Shown here: positions 42,285-50,809 of the stretch, one piece after another
Position numbering within the stretch: position 1 is the stretch's first letter
Layout of the letters: every line of letters starts with the position of its first letter
Assembly (NCBI RefSeq): GCF_014655955.1
Contig: NZ_BNBO01000041.1
Span: 1-64,000, forward strand
DNA length: 64,000 bases
Origin: Kitasatospora indigofera
Lineage (GTDB): Bacteria > Actinomycetota > Actinomycetes > Streptomycetales > Streptomycetaceae
Direction: 5' to 3'
Notes under the pieces: model-generated
What the model saw: the letters and a program-made list of their open reading frames with translations, nothing else
The model's database searches: none
What the model was told of the DNA's origin: nothing
Made by a program: the position numbers and the translations under genes

Positions 42285-43046
42285 TCACCCGATCGGCGGG
42301 TCCACCGGCGGCCAGGGGTAGCCCAGTTGCCCGGCGTCGTGCGAGCCTCCCCAGACCTCGGCGGTGGCACGGGGATCGCCGGCGGTCAGCCGGGCCTCAA
42401 GGCGCTCGGCCTGGTCCGACGGGGCGTCCGCGGAGACCGGGAGGGTCGTCCCGAACTGGAGCCAGGGCAGATCCGTGCCGGCCCGGCCGGCGGGATGCCT
42501 CAGGACGACGTGGATCCGGTCGGGCTGCCCGCGGGAGGACCAGACGAACTCCAGCTCGCACTCCCACCGGTCGAGCCAGTCCCCACGTCTCCTCAGCCCC
42601 GCCTCAAGCAGTCGCGCCACCGCCCCCGCCGGCCACTCCCACCGGCGGTCCGCTCCGGCCCGCAGGACCTCGGCCTCGTACTCGTCCGCGGCGAACCGAA
42701 GTTCGGGCAGGTCGACGTCCTGGTTCGCCGCGTCGCGCCAGTCCGCCCAGACCACCCGGTCCCCGTCACGCCGGACCGTCACGTACAGGGCGCCGCAGCA
42801 CTCCTCCACGCCGCAGCCGGACCAGGCGAGACGGACCTCGTGGGGCGTCGCCCCGGCCCGCAACGACCCTTCCGCGCCGAACAGGTACCGGGGGCCCACG
42901 CCCAGGTACCGGGAGCCTCCCACGCCGCCGGGGACCGCCTCGGCCAGCAGGTCACGGCCGTTGACGACCGGGCGGACCTCCGCACCGCCCTCGTCGGGCG
43001 GCGGGCACACGATGCTCAGGCTCAGCAGGTCCGGTCCCGTGGTCAT
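42285..43046 (-). CDS. hypothetical protein
   Basis: 253 residues from the ATG at 43046. Soluble and Trp-rich (VRLAWSGCGVEECCGALYVT, VVWADWRDAANQDVDLPELR, WECELEFVWSSRGQPDRIHV). The CGVEECCG cysteine cluster may bind a metal. The organisation matches a family of actinobacterial hypothetical proteins, but I cannot name it. Divergent from the DinB-like gene. Confidence 0.65.
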   Translation of the reverse strand: MTTGPDLLSLSIVCPPPDEGGAEVRPVVNGRDLLAEAVPGGVGGSRYLGVGPRYLFGAEGSLRAGATPHEVRLAWSGCGVEECCGALYVTVRRDGDRVVWADWRDAANQDVDLPELRFAADEYEAEVLRAGADRRWEWPAGAVARLLEAGLRRRGDWLDRWECELEFVWSSRGQPDRIHVVLRHPAGRAGTDLPWLQFGTTLPVSADAPSDQAERLEARLTAGDPRATAEVWGGSHDAGQLGYPWPPVDPPIG

Positions 43047-43171
43047 CGGCCAATGATCGCGCAGCCGGCTCACGGCTGTCAGGTGAATTCGCCCGGCCGG
43101 AGGACGTGCGGAACCACTGCGGCCAGGACCGGCCGAGGGCCCGGACCTCGTGATCCGGTAGCGTCCGCGGC

Positions 43172-43672
43172 ATGACCACCGATCAGTTCTCCACCTCCAC
43201 CGAGCGGGAGGCCCTCTGCGGCTTTCTCGACAAGCAGCGCGCCGCTCTGCTCCGGAAGGTCGAGGGTGTCTCCGACGCGGACGCCCGCAGGACTCCGACG
43301 GCGAGCTCGTTGTCCTTGCTGGGCCTGCTCAAGCACTCGGCGCTCTGGGAGCGCAGATGGTTCCAGATCATCGTGGCGGGGCGGACGTTCCCCGGCGAAT
43401 GGCCGGAGGCGGAGGTCCAGGACTGGGCCGACGACGACTTCCGCGTCGACGAGCAGGACACCGTGGAGCGCTGGACCGCCTACTTCGAGGAACAGGCGGC
43501 CGTCTCGCGGGACATCACCGCGGGCCTGGACCTGGAGGCTCCGTGCCGCCGGCCCAAGCTCGCCCACCGGAATCTGCGGTGGGTCCTGCTCCACATGATC
43601 GAGGAGACCGCCCGGCACGCCGGCCACGCAGACATCGTCCGGGAGAGCCTCGACGGCAGCCGCGGCGTGTAG
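43172..43672 (+). CDS. DinB/DUF664 family protein
   Basis: 166 residues; a TAGCGT box just upstream suggests a leaderless transcript. The four-helix DinB fold is marked by LLGLLKHSALWERRWF and by LHMIEETARHAGHADIVRES, whose histidines form the metal site. DUF664 members include mycothiol- or bacillithiol-dependent transferases of detoxification; the thiol and substrate here are unknown. Confidence 0.87.
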   Translation: MTTDQFSTSTEREALCGFLDKQRAALLRKVEGVSDADARRTPTASSLSLLGLLKHSALWERRWFQIIVAGRTFPGEWPEAEVQDWADDDFRVDEQDTVERWTAYFEEQAAVSRDITAGLDLEAPCRRPKLAHRNLRWVLLHMIEETARHAGHADIVRESLDGSRGV

Positions 43673-43807
43673 GCCCTGTCCCGCCTGCGGGTTCGGCCGG
43701 GCGCCCGACGCAGGTGACGAGGCGGCGAAGTCACCTCGCGGAGCAGGCAGGGGTGCAGCTCCACGTTCTCGGCTCCGACGTCGGTCCCCACGGTGCCGGG
43801 GATCGGT

Positions 43808-43843
43808 AGCGGGGTGTTCAGCGGGGTGTTCAGCGGGGTGTTC
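43808..43843. repeat. 12-bp tandem repeat at the 3' end of the SnoaL-like gene
   Basis: Three exact copies of AGCGGGGTGTTC run from 43808 to 43843 and a partial fourth overlaps the stop codon at 43842. In the frame of the minus-strand gene each copy carries a TGA. Confidence 0.75.
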
Positions 43844-44234
43844 AGCGGGCGCTGCCCAGGTCGCGGTCGGCCTCGGAGCCTTCGAGCAGCAAGGTGGTCT
43901 CCTCGATCCGGCGGAAGCGGCCGTCGGGGGCGAACTCGGCGAAGACGTAGACCTCCATGCGGACCGTGGACCCGTCCGTCTTGACGACCTCCATGGTGTG
44001 GCGGTCGGCGTACCGGTCGCCGTCCACGAGTTCGTCGTGGACGGTGACCGAGCCGCCCGCCACGACCGTGCGCAGGTGGGCGATGTGGGCGAGGAACCCG
44101 GTGCGGTCCGCCCAGCTGCCGTCGGTGCGCTGACGGTAGTCGGGGGCGAAGTGCCGCTCGGCGGCCTCGTCCAGACCGAGGCCCGGGGTGAGCAGCAGGT
44201 CGGTGAGGGCGGCGCGGATGTCGGTGCGGCTCAT
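43842..44234 (-). CDS. SnoaL-like (NTF2-fold) protein
   Basis: 130 residues. NTF2/SnoaL pattern: ERHFAPDYRQRTDGSWADRT, VTVHDELVDGDRYADRHTME and VYVFAEFAPDGRFRRIEETT. Such proteins are isomerases, cyclases or ligand binders; this one is probably a small-molecule enzyme or scavenger. Divergent from the MarR gene, with two operator palindromes between them. Confidence 0.85.
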   Translation of the reverse strand: MSRTDIRAALTDLLLTPGLGLDEAAERHFAPDYRQRTDGSWADRTGFLAHIAHLRTVVAGGSVTVHDELVDGDRYADRHTMEVVKTDGSTVRMEVYVFAEFAPDGRFRRIEETTLLLEGSEADRDLGSAR

Positions 44235-44284
44235 GGGAGTTCCTCCGGGTGTGGTGGGGCGGCCCGCCCGGCGGGCGGAGAGAT

Positions 44285-44337
44285 GCGTGCCTTGAGCACG
44301 CTTATGACTCTACCGGAAACGCGTGCTTCGCGCACGC
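44285..44337. promoter_or_regulatory. twin MarR operators
   Basis: Two 17-bp palindromes, GCGTGCCTTGAGCACGC (44285-44301) and GCGTGCTTCGCGCACGC (44321-44337), share 6-bp arms and a 5-bp spacer and are centred 36 bp apart between the SnoaL-like and MarR genes. Confidence 0.8.
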
Positions 44338-44349
44338 TAATCTGCGGGC

Positions 44350-44805
44350 ATGACGACCACGGCCGGCGAGGACATCGCCCACACCCTCGGGCTGCTGCTG
44401 CGGCGCAGCACCCGCACCCGCCTCCACGCCCGCCTCACCGAGGGGCTGGGGAAGGCGGTCGACGACCTCACCTACCCCGTCCTCAGCGGCCTGGCCCGGA
44501 CCGGCCCGCGCAGCGCCGCCGACCTCGGCCGCGAGGTCGGACTGGACCGCACCACCGTCAGCCGGCGCGCCGGCCGCCTGGAGCAGGCCGGCCTGCTGGA
44601 GCGCCGGCCCGACCCGGACGACCGCCGCGCCACCCTGCTCGCCCTCACCGACGACGGCCACGCCGTCGTGACCGTCACCCGGCAGCGGCTCACGGACGCC
44701 GTCGAGGACTCCCTCGCCGGCTGGCCGCCGGCCGAGGCCCGCGCCTTCGCCCGCCTCCTGCACCGCTTCGTCGGCCAGGGGCCCTTCGCCGCCGGCGACG
44801 AGTGA
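44350..44805 (+). CDS. MarR family transcriptional regulator
   Basis: 151 residues from the ATG at 44350, 12 bp after the second operator; no ribosome site, probably leaderless. Winged HTH (SAADLGREVGLDRTTVSRRA), wing (RRPDPDDRRATLLALTDDGH) and dimer helices are typical. It should repress itself and the divergent SnoaL-like gene until a small phenolic or similar ligand binds. Confidence 0.9.
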   Translation: MTTTAGEDIAHTLGLLLRRSTRTRLHARLTEGLGKAVDDLTYPVLSGLARTGPRSAADLGREVGLDRTTVSRRAGRLEQAGLLERRPDPDDRRATLLALTDDGHAVVTVTRQRLTDAVEDSLAGWPPAEARAFARLLHRFVGQGPFAAGDE

Positions 44806-44983
44806 CCGTCACGGGCCCGGCCGGGCCTCTCCTTCGGCACGGTTCGCGGTGAGGGCCGCCCGGCCTGCCCGCGGGAACCGCTCGGGCGGTCGCCCGGCCT
44901 GACGGCCCTGTTCATCCCGGGTGCCCCGGGCGTCCCGGGCGTCCCGTTGGACCCGTCGCGGGCGGAGCGCTCGGCGGGCCGGC

Positions 44984-46264
44984 CTACCAGTTCGCCCAGG
45001 TGAGGTTCCAGCCGCCGAGCCCGTTGTCGGGGGCGACCGTCTTCTCCTTGGAGTTGACGATCTTGACCACGTCGCCGATCAGCGAGCTGTTGAAGAACGC
45101 GCCCGCGGCGGAGGTGTCGCTGCCGCCCTCCACGTCCTTGAGCGAGACGCACCCGTGGCTGGTGTTGGCCTTGCCGAACGGGTCGCCCTTGTACCAGTAG
45201 TTGCCGTGGAGGTAGGTGCCGCTCCCGGTCAGCCGCATCGCGTGCGGGACGGCGGGGATGTCGTACTCGTCGCCGAGTCCGACCGTCCGGGAGTTCATGT
45301 GGGTGACCTTCTCCTTGGACATGATCACCATGGTGCCGCCCCACGACGGGTGCTTCTCGTCGCCGAGCGTGGCGGGCACGGTGGTGGTCCTGCCGTCCCG
45401 GACGATCGTGAGCTGGTGCGCGGCGGCGTCCGCGGTGGACACCTGCGACCGGCCGATGGTGAACGGCTCGTCCTTGTCCACGTCGCCGTAGACGCCCGGC
45501 GCGACCTCGACGTTCTTCAGCCGGTAGTGGATGGTGACCTTGGTACCGGGCTTCCAGTACTCGGCCGGGCGGAAGTCCAGCCGGGCGTCACCGAACCAGT
45601 GGCCCTTCACCTCGGTGCCGTTGTCGGTCGTGAAGGTGATGCCCTTGGCGACGGCGTCCTTGTTCACGATCTTCGCGCTGAACTCCACCTTGACGATCAT
45701 GCCCACGCCGTAGGTCTGGCCGTCGCCGATGTTGTCGTTGGTGGAGACCTGCTTGTCGGGCGCGCGTGTGGTGAACGCGGTGGTGGCGGCGGCCGCGAGG
45801 CCGTCGGCGTCCGTCGCCTGGGCGTTCACCGTGTACGCCGTGCCGGGTGCGAGGGCGGCGGCGGGCTTCCAGCCGGTGCCGTCCGGGCTGAGCGCGCCGG
45901 GCACGGGCCTGCCGTTCTTGTCGGTCACGTCGACGGTGGTCAGCTTCCCGTGGGAGACGGACACCTGAAGCGCGTTCGGGGCGACGCCCTGGGCCCCGTC
46001 CTTGGGCTCGACGTCCAGCACGGCGGCCGAGGTCTTCGGCGCGGTCCCGGCCGTCGTCCCCGCCGCGGCCCCGGCCGTCGTCCCGGCCGCCGGGCCGCCC
46101 GCGGCGGCGCTGTCCGTCGCGCGGGAGGCCTCGGCGACGTCGCTGTGGGGGTCGCCGCAGGCCGCGGTCATCAGCAGGATGCCGCCCATCGTCAGCGCCA
46201 CCGCGCCGCGCTGGAATCGGTCGCCGGTACGTATCGCGGTCCGGGCCGCCTGAACAGTGCTCAC
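44984..46264 (-). CDS. L,D-transpeptidase lipoprotein
   Basis: 426 residues from a GTG at 46264 after AGGAG. A lipobox (MTAAC) ends the signal; then come a low-complexity Ala/Gly/Thr linker, two Ig-like domains (residues about 80-290) and a YkuD domain with the catalytic motif NTSHGCVSLKDVEGG, Cys372. This is the Ldt(Mt2)-type architecture that forms 3-3 cross-links in peptidoglycan outside the membrane. The 16-bp palindrome at its start codon may be a regulatory site. Divergent from an XRE membrane regulator. Confidence 0.93.
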   Translation of the reverse strand: MSTVQAARTAIRTGDRFQRGAVALTMGGILLMTAACGDPHSDVAEASRATDSAAAGGPAAGTTAGAAAGTTAGTAPKTSAAVLDVEPKDGAQGVAPNALQVSVSHGKLTTVDVTDKNGRPVPGALSPDGTGWKPAAALAPGTAYTVNAQATDADGLAAAATTAFTTRAPDKQVSTNDNIGDGQTYGVGMIVKVEFSAKIVNKDAVAKGITFTTDNGTEVKGHWFGDARLDFRPAEYWKPGTKVTIHYRLKNVEVAPGVYGDVDKDEPFTIGRSQVSTADAAAHQLTIVRDGRTTTVPATLGDEKHPSWGGTMVIMSKEKVTHMNSRTVGLGDEYDIPAVPHAMRLTGSGTYLHGNYWYKGDPFGKANTSHGCVSLKDVEGGSDTSAAGAFFNSSLIGDVVKIVNSKEKTVAPDNGLGGWNLTWANW

Positions 46265-46268
46265 TGTT
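46253..46268. promoter_or_regulatory. palindrome over the L,D-transpeptidase start codon
   Basis: AACAGTGCTCACTGTT has perfect 7-bp arms around CT and covers the GTG start. It could be an operator or an RNA hairpin that limits translation. Confidence 0.4.
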
Positions 46269-46589
46269 GCTCCTTCTGGGTGATCACCGAGAGCTTGTCG
46301 GCCGGTTCGTCCCAGCGGCAACGGCCCGCGCCCGATACGGGACGCCGGGACGCCCCTACCCACCGTGAGCTGGGAAGACGTAACCTTCCTGGGACGCGTC
46401 CATGGGACGGAGGAACGGCGTGGCCGGCGGCGGGAACCGCCGGAGCGTGAGCGGCGTGCTTCTGTCCCGGAGATCGCTTCACGGTGGTCCGGCCGCAGGG
46501 GGACGCGACCGCGCCGAACCCGCCCGCCCACGGCGGCCGGGACGGCGGGGCGCGATCACCGCGGGATGCACGAGCGGGGTGGAGGAACG
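46265..46589. other. 325-bp divergent promoter region
   Basis: Between the L,D-transpeptidase and XRE genes. Apart from the palindrome at 46253-46268 I see no repeat or gene. Confidence 0.4.
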
Positions 46590-47912
46590 GTGTCGGAGGG
46601 GTTCGGGGAGTTGACGGAGCGGGACGAGATCACGCGGCTGCTCGGGGAGCTGAAGAGCAGGTCGGGGCTCAGTTACGGCGCGCTGGCGAAGCGGCTGCAT
46701 CTGAGCACCTCGACGCTCCACCGCTACTGCAGCGGCGACGTGCTGCCGGCCGAGTTCGCCCCGCTGGACCAGCTCGCGCGGCTGTGCAGGGCGACGCCGG
46801 AGGAACTCGTCGAGCTGTACCGGCTGTGGGTCGTCGTCCGCGCGGCGCGCGGGAACAGGACATCGCCCGCGTCCGACGCGTCGGACGCGGCCGAACCGTC
46901 GGGTCCGTCGGAGGCCAGGGCAACGGCGGAGGCGACCGCGGAGGCCGAGGCGGAGGCGGATGCGACACCGGACAGGATCGGTGGTGTCGAGGCCGGACCG
47001 GTCCTCGCCGCCCCTGCCGAGGAGGACCCTGCGCCCGGGGCCGCGCGGCAACGGCGGCGTGTCCGCCGCCGGGCGGTCATGGCCGCGGTGGCGGTCACCG
47101 TGGCGCTGGCCACCATCGGGGCCGTCGCCACGGGGCTGAAGCCGCCCGGCGGTGACACCGACGCCCGGCGGAGCGCGGACGGCGTGCCGTCCGCCGGGTC
47201 CCCGGCCCCGGGCGGCCCCGGCTCGCCGTCGTCCTCCGCGCCCGCGCCCGCCTCGGCCGACCCGGGCACGGGCCCAGGCGCAGGCTCGCCGGGGCCGGCC
47301 GGCGGCTCGGACACGAGCGCTCCGGTCAAGGTCTCGGTCAAGCCTTCGGGGTGGGACAGCGCCTGCGACCAGTACCTGGTCGACCGTCCGCCGTCCGAAG
47401 TGCCCCGGCCGCCCCAGGTGGCGGACGTGACGGCCTGGGCCTCCCGGCTCGGCGCCGTCCCCGGCCAGTACCTGTCGATCGAGATCGTCGTGCAGGGCAC
47501 CGGCAGGGACACCGTGGTGCTGTCCGGCCTCAACGTCCGGGTCGCCCGGATCGCGGCCCCACTCGCCTGGAACGCCTACTCCATGGGCGAGGGCTGCGGC
47601 GGCGGGGTCGACGTCCACTCCTACAATCTCGACCTCGACGCGGCCCGCCCGCGGCCGGTCCTGAGCGAGGGCAGCATCGGACTGCCGCTCAAGGTGAGCG
47701 AGGGCGACCCGGAGGTCATCGAGGTCTCCGCCAGGACCACCGCCCACGACGTGTCCTGGTACCTGGAGCTGGAGTGGTCCAGCGGCGACCGGAAGGGGAC
47801 GCTCCGCGTCGACCTCGGCAACGGCAAGCCGTTCCGCACCAGCGCGGTGAAGGGCCGGCCGCTGTACGTCCATCCGATCGACGGACAGGCCTGGGAGCCG
47901 AGCCCCTTCTAG
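46590..47912 (+). CDS. membrane-anchored XRE-family regulator
   Basis: 440 residues from a GTG at 46590 after GGAGG (an ATG at 46566 would add eight). HTH_XRE at residues about 8-68 (SGLSYGALAKRLHLSTSTLH, then RLCRATPEELVELYRLW). An acidic linker leads to one helix (VMAAVAVTVALATIGAVATG), then a Pro/Ser/Gly-rich stalk and an extracellular beta domain of about 170 residues with two cysteines (SACDQYLVDRPPSEVPRPP, GEGCGGGVDVHSYNLDLDA). It could sense a wall or extracellular signal. Its divergence from the L,D-transpeptidase hints at envelope regulation. Confidence 0.82.
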   Translation: MSEGFGELTERDEITRLLGELKSRSGLSYGALAKRLHLSTSTLHRYCSGDVLPAEFAPLDQLARLCRATPEELVELYRLWVVVRAARGNRTSPASDASDAAEPSGPSEARATAEATAEAEAEADATPDRIGGVEAGPVLAAPAEEDPAPGAARQRRRVRRRAVMAAVAVTVALATIGAVATGLKPPGGDTDARRSADGVPSAGSPAPGGPGSPSSSAPAPASADPGTGPGAGSPGPAGGSDTSAPVKVSVKPSGWDSACDQYLVDRPPSEVPRPPQVADVTAWASRLGAVPGQYLSIEIVVQGTGRDTVVLSGLNVRVARIAAPLAWNAYSMGEGCGGGVDVHSYNLDLDAARPRPVLSEGSIGLPLKVSEGDPEVIEVSARTTAHDVSWYLELEWSSGDRKGTLRVDLGNGKPFRTSAVKGRPLYVHPIDGQAWEPSPF

Positions 47913-47965
47913 GACCCGTCCGGCGGCGCCGTGCCCGGACGCCCTGGGGCCGGCTCGCCCTCGGG

Positions 47966-48000
47966 CCGGACGCACCCGGGCGGTTCGGGGGTGCGTCCGG
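47966..48000. terminator. hairpin between convergent XRE and membrane-protein genes
   Basis: A 12-bp stem CCGGACGCACCC/GGGTGCGTCCGG with an 11-base loop. Confidence 0.6.
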
Positions 48001-48071
48001 GCCGGGGCCGCTCCCGGCCGAAGGCGGGGGGCACTGCCCGGCGTCTCCCCCGGTCACCCGGCGGCCGCGGG

Positions 48072-48539
48072 TCAGCCCGCGCGCAGGGCGTGCAGGAGGG
48101 CGAGGGCGAAGACGGCGGTCACCCACGTCCACAGCACGGAGAGCGCGACGTGGCCGGTGGTGCGCAGGGCGTCGCCGCGCCAGAGCCGGGGCGAGAAGTA
48201 GGCGAACTCGAAGAACCAGCGGGCCCCCCAGAACAGCGCCTGCCCGGCGAGCAGCGCGGTGCCGAGCGGTGTGCCGGCCAGCAGGTCCGGTGCCAGGCAG
48301 AGCGCCAGCAGCCCGAACAGGAAGCAGGCCAGCCCGACGAAGAACAGGTGGGCGTAGGAGACCTGGCGGGTCAGCAGGCTCACCCCGGCGAGGTCGGCGG
48401 GCCAGCCGACCACCTTCGGCAGCAGCGCGTGGAACGCCCCCATGCCGACCAGGACGGCGCCGACCAGCCGCAACTGCCCCTCCAGTGCGAACAGTCCGTC
48501 AGCCGGGAGCAGTCCGTCCAGCGCCGGCAGCGCGTTCAC
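48072..48539 (-). CDS. integral membrane protein, unknown
   Basis: 155 residues from a GTG that overlaps the methyltransferase stop (GTGA). Four helices (LRLVGAVLVGMGAFHALLP, YAHLFFVGLACFLFGLLALC, LLAGQALFWGARWFFEFAYF and a C-terminal helix). Third gene of a tightly coupled operon. No family recognised. Confidence 0.8.
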   Translation of the reverse strand: MNALPALDGLLPADGLFALEGQLRLVGAVLVGMGAFHALLPKVVGWPADLAGVSLLTRQVSYAHLFFVGLACFLFGLLALCLAPDLLAGTPLGTALLAGQALFWGARWFFEFAYFSPRLWRGDALRTTGHVALSVLWTWVTAVFALALLHALRAG

Positions 48540-49405
48540 CCGGCGCTCCGGCGGAAGGCGAAGGCGGTGACCAGTCCGGCGATCCGCCGCTCGCCGGCCG
48601 GCCGCAGCCCGGCGCCGACCGCGTGGTCCAGCCAGGTGCGGCGGGTCTGGAAGTGCCAGGCGCCCGGCCCGTAGACGGCCGCGTTGGCGGTGTCGCGCAG
48701 GTGCTCGACCAGCAGCAGCGTGCCGCCGGGGCGCAGGACGCGCACGCACTCGCCGAACAGCGCCGCCCGGTCGACGGGGCGGCGCAGCTCGTGGGCGGAG
48801 AACAGGCAGACGACGGTGTCCAGGTCCGCGCCGTCGACGGGCAGCGCGTCCGGTCGCCCGGGCAGGGTGCCGGGGGCGGGCGCCACCTTGCGGCGGGCCC
48901 GGCGGATCGAACCCTCGGTCATCCGGTCGGGGTCGTAGAGGTCGGCGGTGAGCTGCCGGCCGCCCGGCCAGCGGGCGGCGAACGGCAGGCTGGCCTCGTC
49001 GAGTCCGGTGGAGACGATCAGGTGGTCGCCGGGGCCGTCCGGCAGCAGGTCGGGCAGCCAGTCCAGCGAGCGCAGTTCGGAGCGGTCGTAGACGCACCAG
49101 GTGGCGAGGGTGCTGCTGGCGAGCAGGCCCGTGGCGGCCAGCGCCCCGATCCGGGCGACGACGGCGGGGGTGCCCGTCAGCCGCCGGGACAGCGCGAGGC
49201 CGACGGCCGCGGTGAGCGATCCGGCGGCGTACAGCGGCCAGTTGTAGCGGGCGACCTCGGCCGCGCCGGAGAGCCTCTGCGGCGACGAGGACAGGTGCGG
49301 GACCGGGTGCGGGAGCGCCGCGCCGGCGGTGCCGGTGGCGGTGCCGGTGCCGGTGGCGGTGGCGATGGCGGCGGCGATGGCGGCGGCGTCCGGGGTGCGG
49401 GTCAC
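48536..49405 (-). CDS. membrane-associated SAM-dependent methyltransferase
   Basis: 289 residues from a GTG that overlaps the DUF2071 stop. An Ala/Thr-rich N-terminus is followed by two likely helices (residues about 58-105), then a class I methyltransferase with LDTVVCLFSAHELRRPVDRA and LRPGGTLLLVEHLRDTANAA. The usual GxGxG loop is poorly conserved (DHLIVSTGLDEAS in its place), as in some lipid or quinone methyltransferases. Substrate unknown. Confidence 0.8.
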   Translation of the reverse strand: MTRTPDAAAIAAAIATATGTGTATGTAGAALPHPVPHLSSSPQRLSGAAEVARYNWPLYAAGSLTAAVGLALSRRLTGTPAVVARIGALAATGLLASSTLATWCVYDRSELRSLDWLPDLLPDGPGDHLIVSTGLDEASLPFAARWPGGRQLTADLYDPDRMTEGSIRRARRKVAPAPGTLPGRPDALPVDGADLDTVVCLFSAHELRRPVDRAALFGECVRVLRPGGTLLLVEHLRDTANAAVYGPGAWHFQTRRTWLDHAVGAGLRPAGERRIAGLVTAFAFRRSAG

Positions 49406-50181
49406 AGCAGCGCTCCCGTCAGGTCACGGCGGGTGCCGGCCGCCCAGCCGTACTCGACGTCCGCCACGTGGAAGGCGTTGGCGAGCACGGGCCGGCTGCC
49501 GGTGAACGGGCCGTGCTCGAAGAACGTCAGCCGGGAGACCTCGACGGCCACCGGCACGGGATCCCAGTGGGTGCGGGCCGCCTTCACCACGATCATGCTC
49601 CGGGTCTGCGGCTCGTACTCGAAGGTGTAGGGCAGCGGGCCGGCGAAGCGGCGGGCGGCGCGCAGGTCGGCGAACGGGCTGCCGGCGGGCAGCGGCGCCG
49701 GGGCGCTCGACAGGTCGGCGCGGACCCGGAGGTCGGCCCGGCCGTCCGCACTCAGCACCTTGAACTCCAGGCTGTCGCCGACGACCCGGGTGCCGATCCG
49801 GGCGAGGCGGTAGTTGTACCGGGAGAAGACGTTGCCGCCGACGGCCATCACCCGGTGGTCGGTGTCGCTGCGCAGGATGCGCAGGCCCCGCATGGTCCGC
49901 CCGCCGGGGGTGCGGAACCGGGTGAAGACCCGGTAGCCGGTGAGTACGAAGTCGCCGCCGAGCCGGGCCGGCAGGCCCGTCGGGCGCAGCGCCCGGGTGT
50001 CCACCAGGGCCGCGGCGACGAAGCCGTGCTCGGTGCCGCACGGGTCGGTGTAGGTGTCCGGCTCCAGGCCCGGGGGCACCAGCGGGGCGAGCAGCTCCGG
50101 CGGGAGCGCGTAGGTGAGCACCAGGGAGTGTGCGAAGCGGGTCCGCATGGCGAAGGGGTGACGTTGCAGCAGGTGCCTCAT
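49402..50181 (-). CDS. DUF2071 family protein
   Basis: 259 residues from the ATG at 50181. The pattern ALPPELLAPLVPPGLEPDTY, a central GYRVFTRFRTPGGRTMRGLR and a C-terminal SRLTFFEHGPFTGSRPVLAN is that of DUF2071/YqjF, acetoacetate-decarboxylase-like barrels. No reaction is known. First of three genes joined by GTGA overlaps. Confidence 0.85.
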   Translation of the reverse strand: MRHLLQRHPFAMRTRFAHSLVLTYALPPELLAPLVPPGLEPDTYTDPCGTEHGFVAAALVDTRALRPTGLPARLGGDFVLTGYRVFTRFRTPGGRTMRGLRILRSDTDHRVMAVGGNVFSRYNYRLARIGTRVVGDSLEFKVLSADGRADLRVRADLSSAPAPLPAGSPFADLRAARRFAGPLPYTFEYEPQTRSMIVVKAARTHWDPVPVAVEVSRLTFFEHGPFTGSRPVLANAFHVADVEYGWAAGTRRDLTGALL

Positions 50182-50809
50182 GGCCGGCTCCTCGGGTCGG
50201 GTCGGTGCGCGGGCCGCGGGCGGTCCTCGGCGACCGTCCGGGGCGCCGGCGCGGGACGCGCCGGGGCACCGCAGGGCGCCGGACCACCCGTCTCCGGGGG
50301 GCCTTGCCCTGCCGGGCATCATCATGGCGAACAATTTGAACATGTTCAACTCCCTCGCGGAGACCTCCGCGGGCAAGGCCGTCAGGGCCTGCCCGGCCGG
50401 CGGCGGCACCGGGTGGTCCACCCGGCACCGCGCCACGGCGGGCCTTCGGAAACCCGTGGTCCCAGCCCCGCGCGGGTCCGGCAACGCCCTTCGGCGGCCC
50501 GACGGCGTTGCGACGCGAGGACGGTGTACCCGTACGCCACGGTGTCGACGACGACACCCGCGAGGGGGCCCGGAATCGCGCGGCGCACCGGCCGGCGTCC
50601 ACCCGTCGCCGTACCCGGCAGTCGTCACGGTCGGCGACGCTGGCGCAGCAGCGCCCCGACCCGCCGGGTGCGCAGGGCCGATGCCGCGGTCCCGTCCCGC
50701 CTGCCGGAATCATCTGACGTCGGATCGGCCCCCTGTGCTCCAATGCGCTGTCACGCCGTCCACGCACCACCTGCGAGTGCAGCCTCAGAACCGGGAGCAG
50801 TACCGGCCG
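50182..50809. other. 628-bp intergenic region with an AT-rich palindrome
   Basis: Long frames are open here only because of GC content; none has a plausible start and family resemblance. The one clear signal is the 14-bp palindrome at 50336-50349. Confidence 0.45.
50336..50349. promoter_or_regulatory. perfect palindrome TTGAACATGTTCAA
   Basis: A 14-bp perfect palindrome, 155 bp upstream of the DUF2071 operon, in a GC-rich stretch where such AT content is unexpected. Its regulator is not adjacent. Confidence 0.5.

Noticed and set aside
43808..43850. Start of a CRISPR array
   Set aside because: The units are 12-bp tandem copies without spacers and no cas gene is present.
50336..50349. LexA (SOS) box
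   Set aside because: Actinobacterial LexA sites need four bases between GAAC and GTTC; this palindrome has two.
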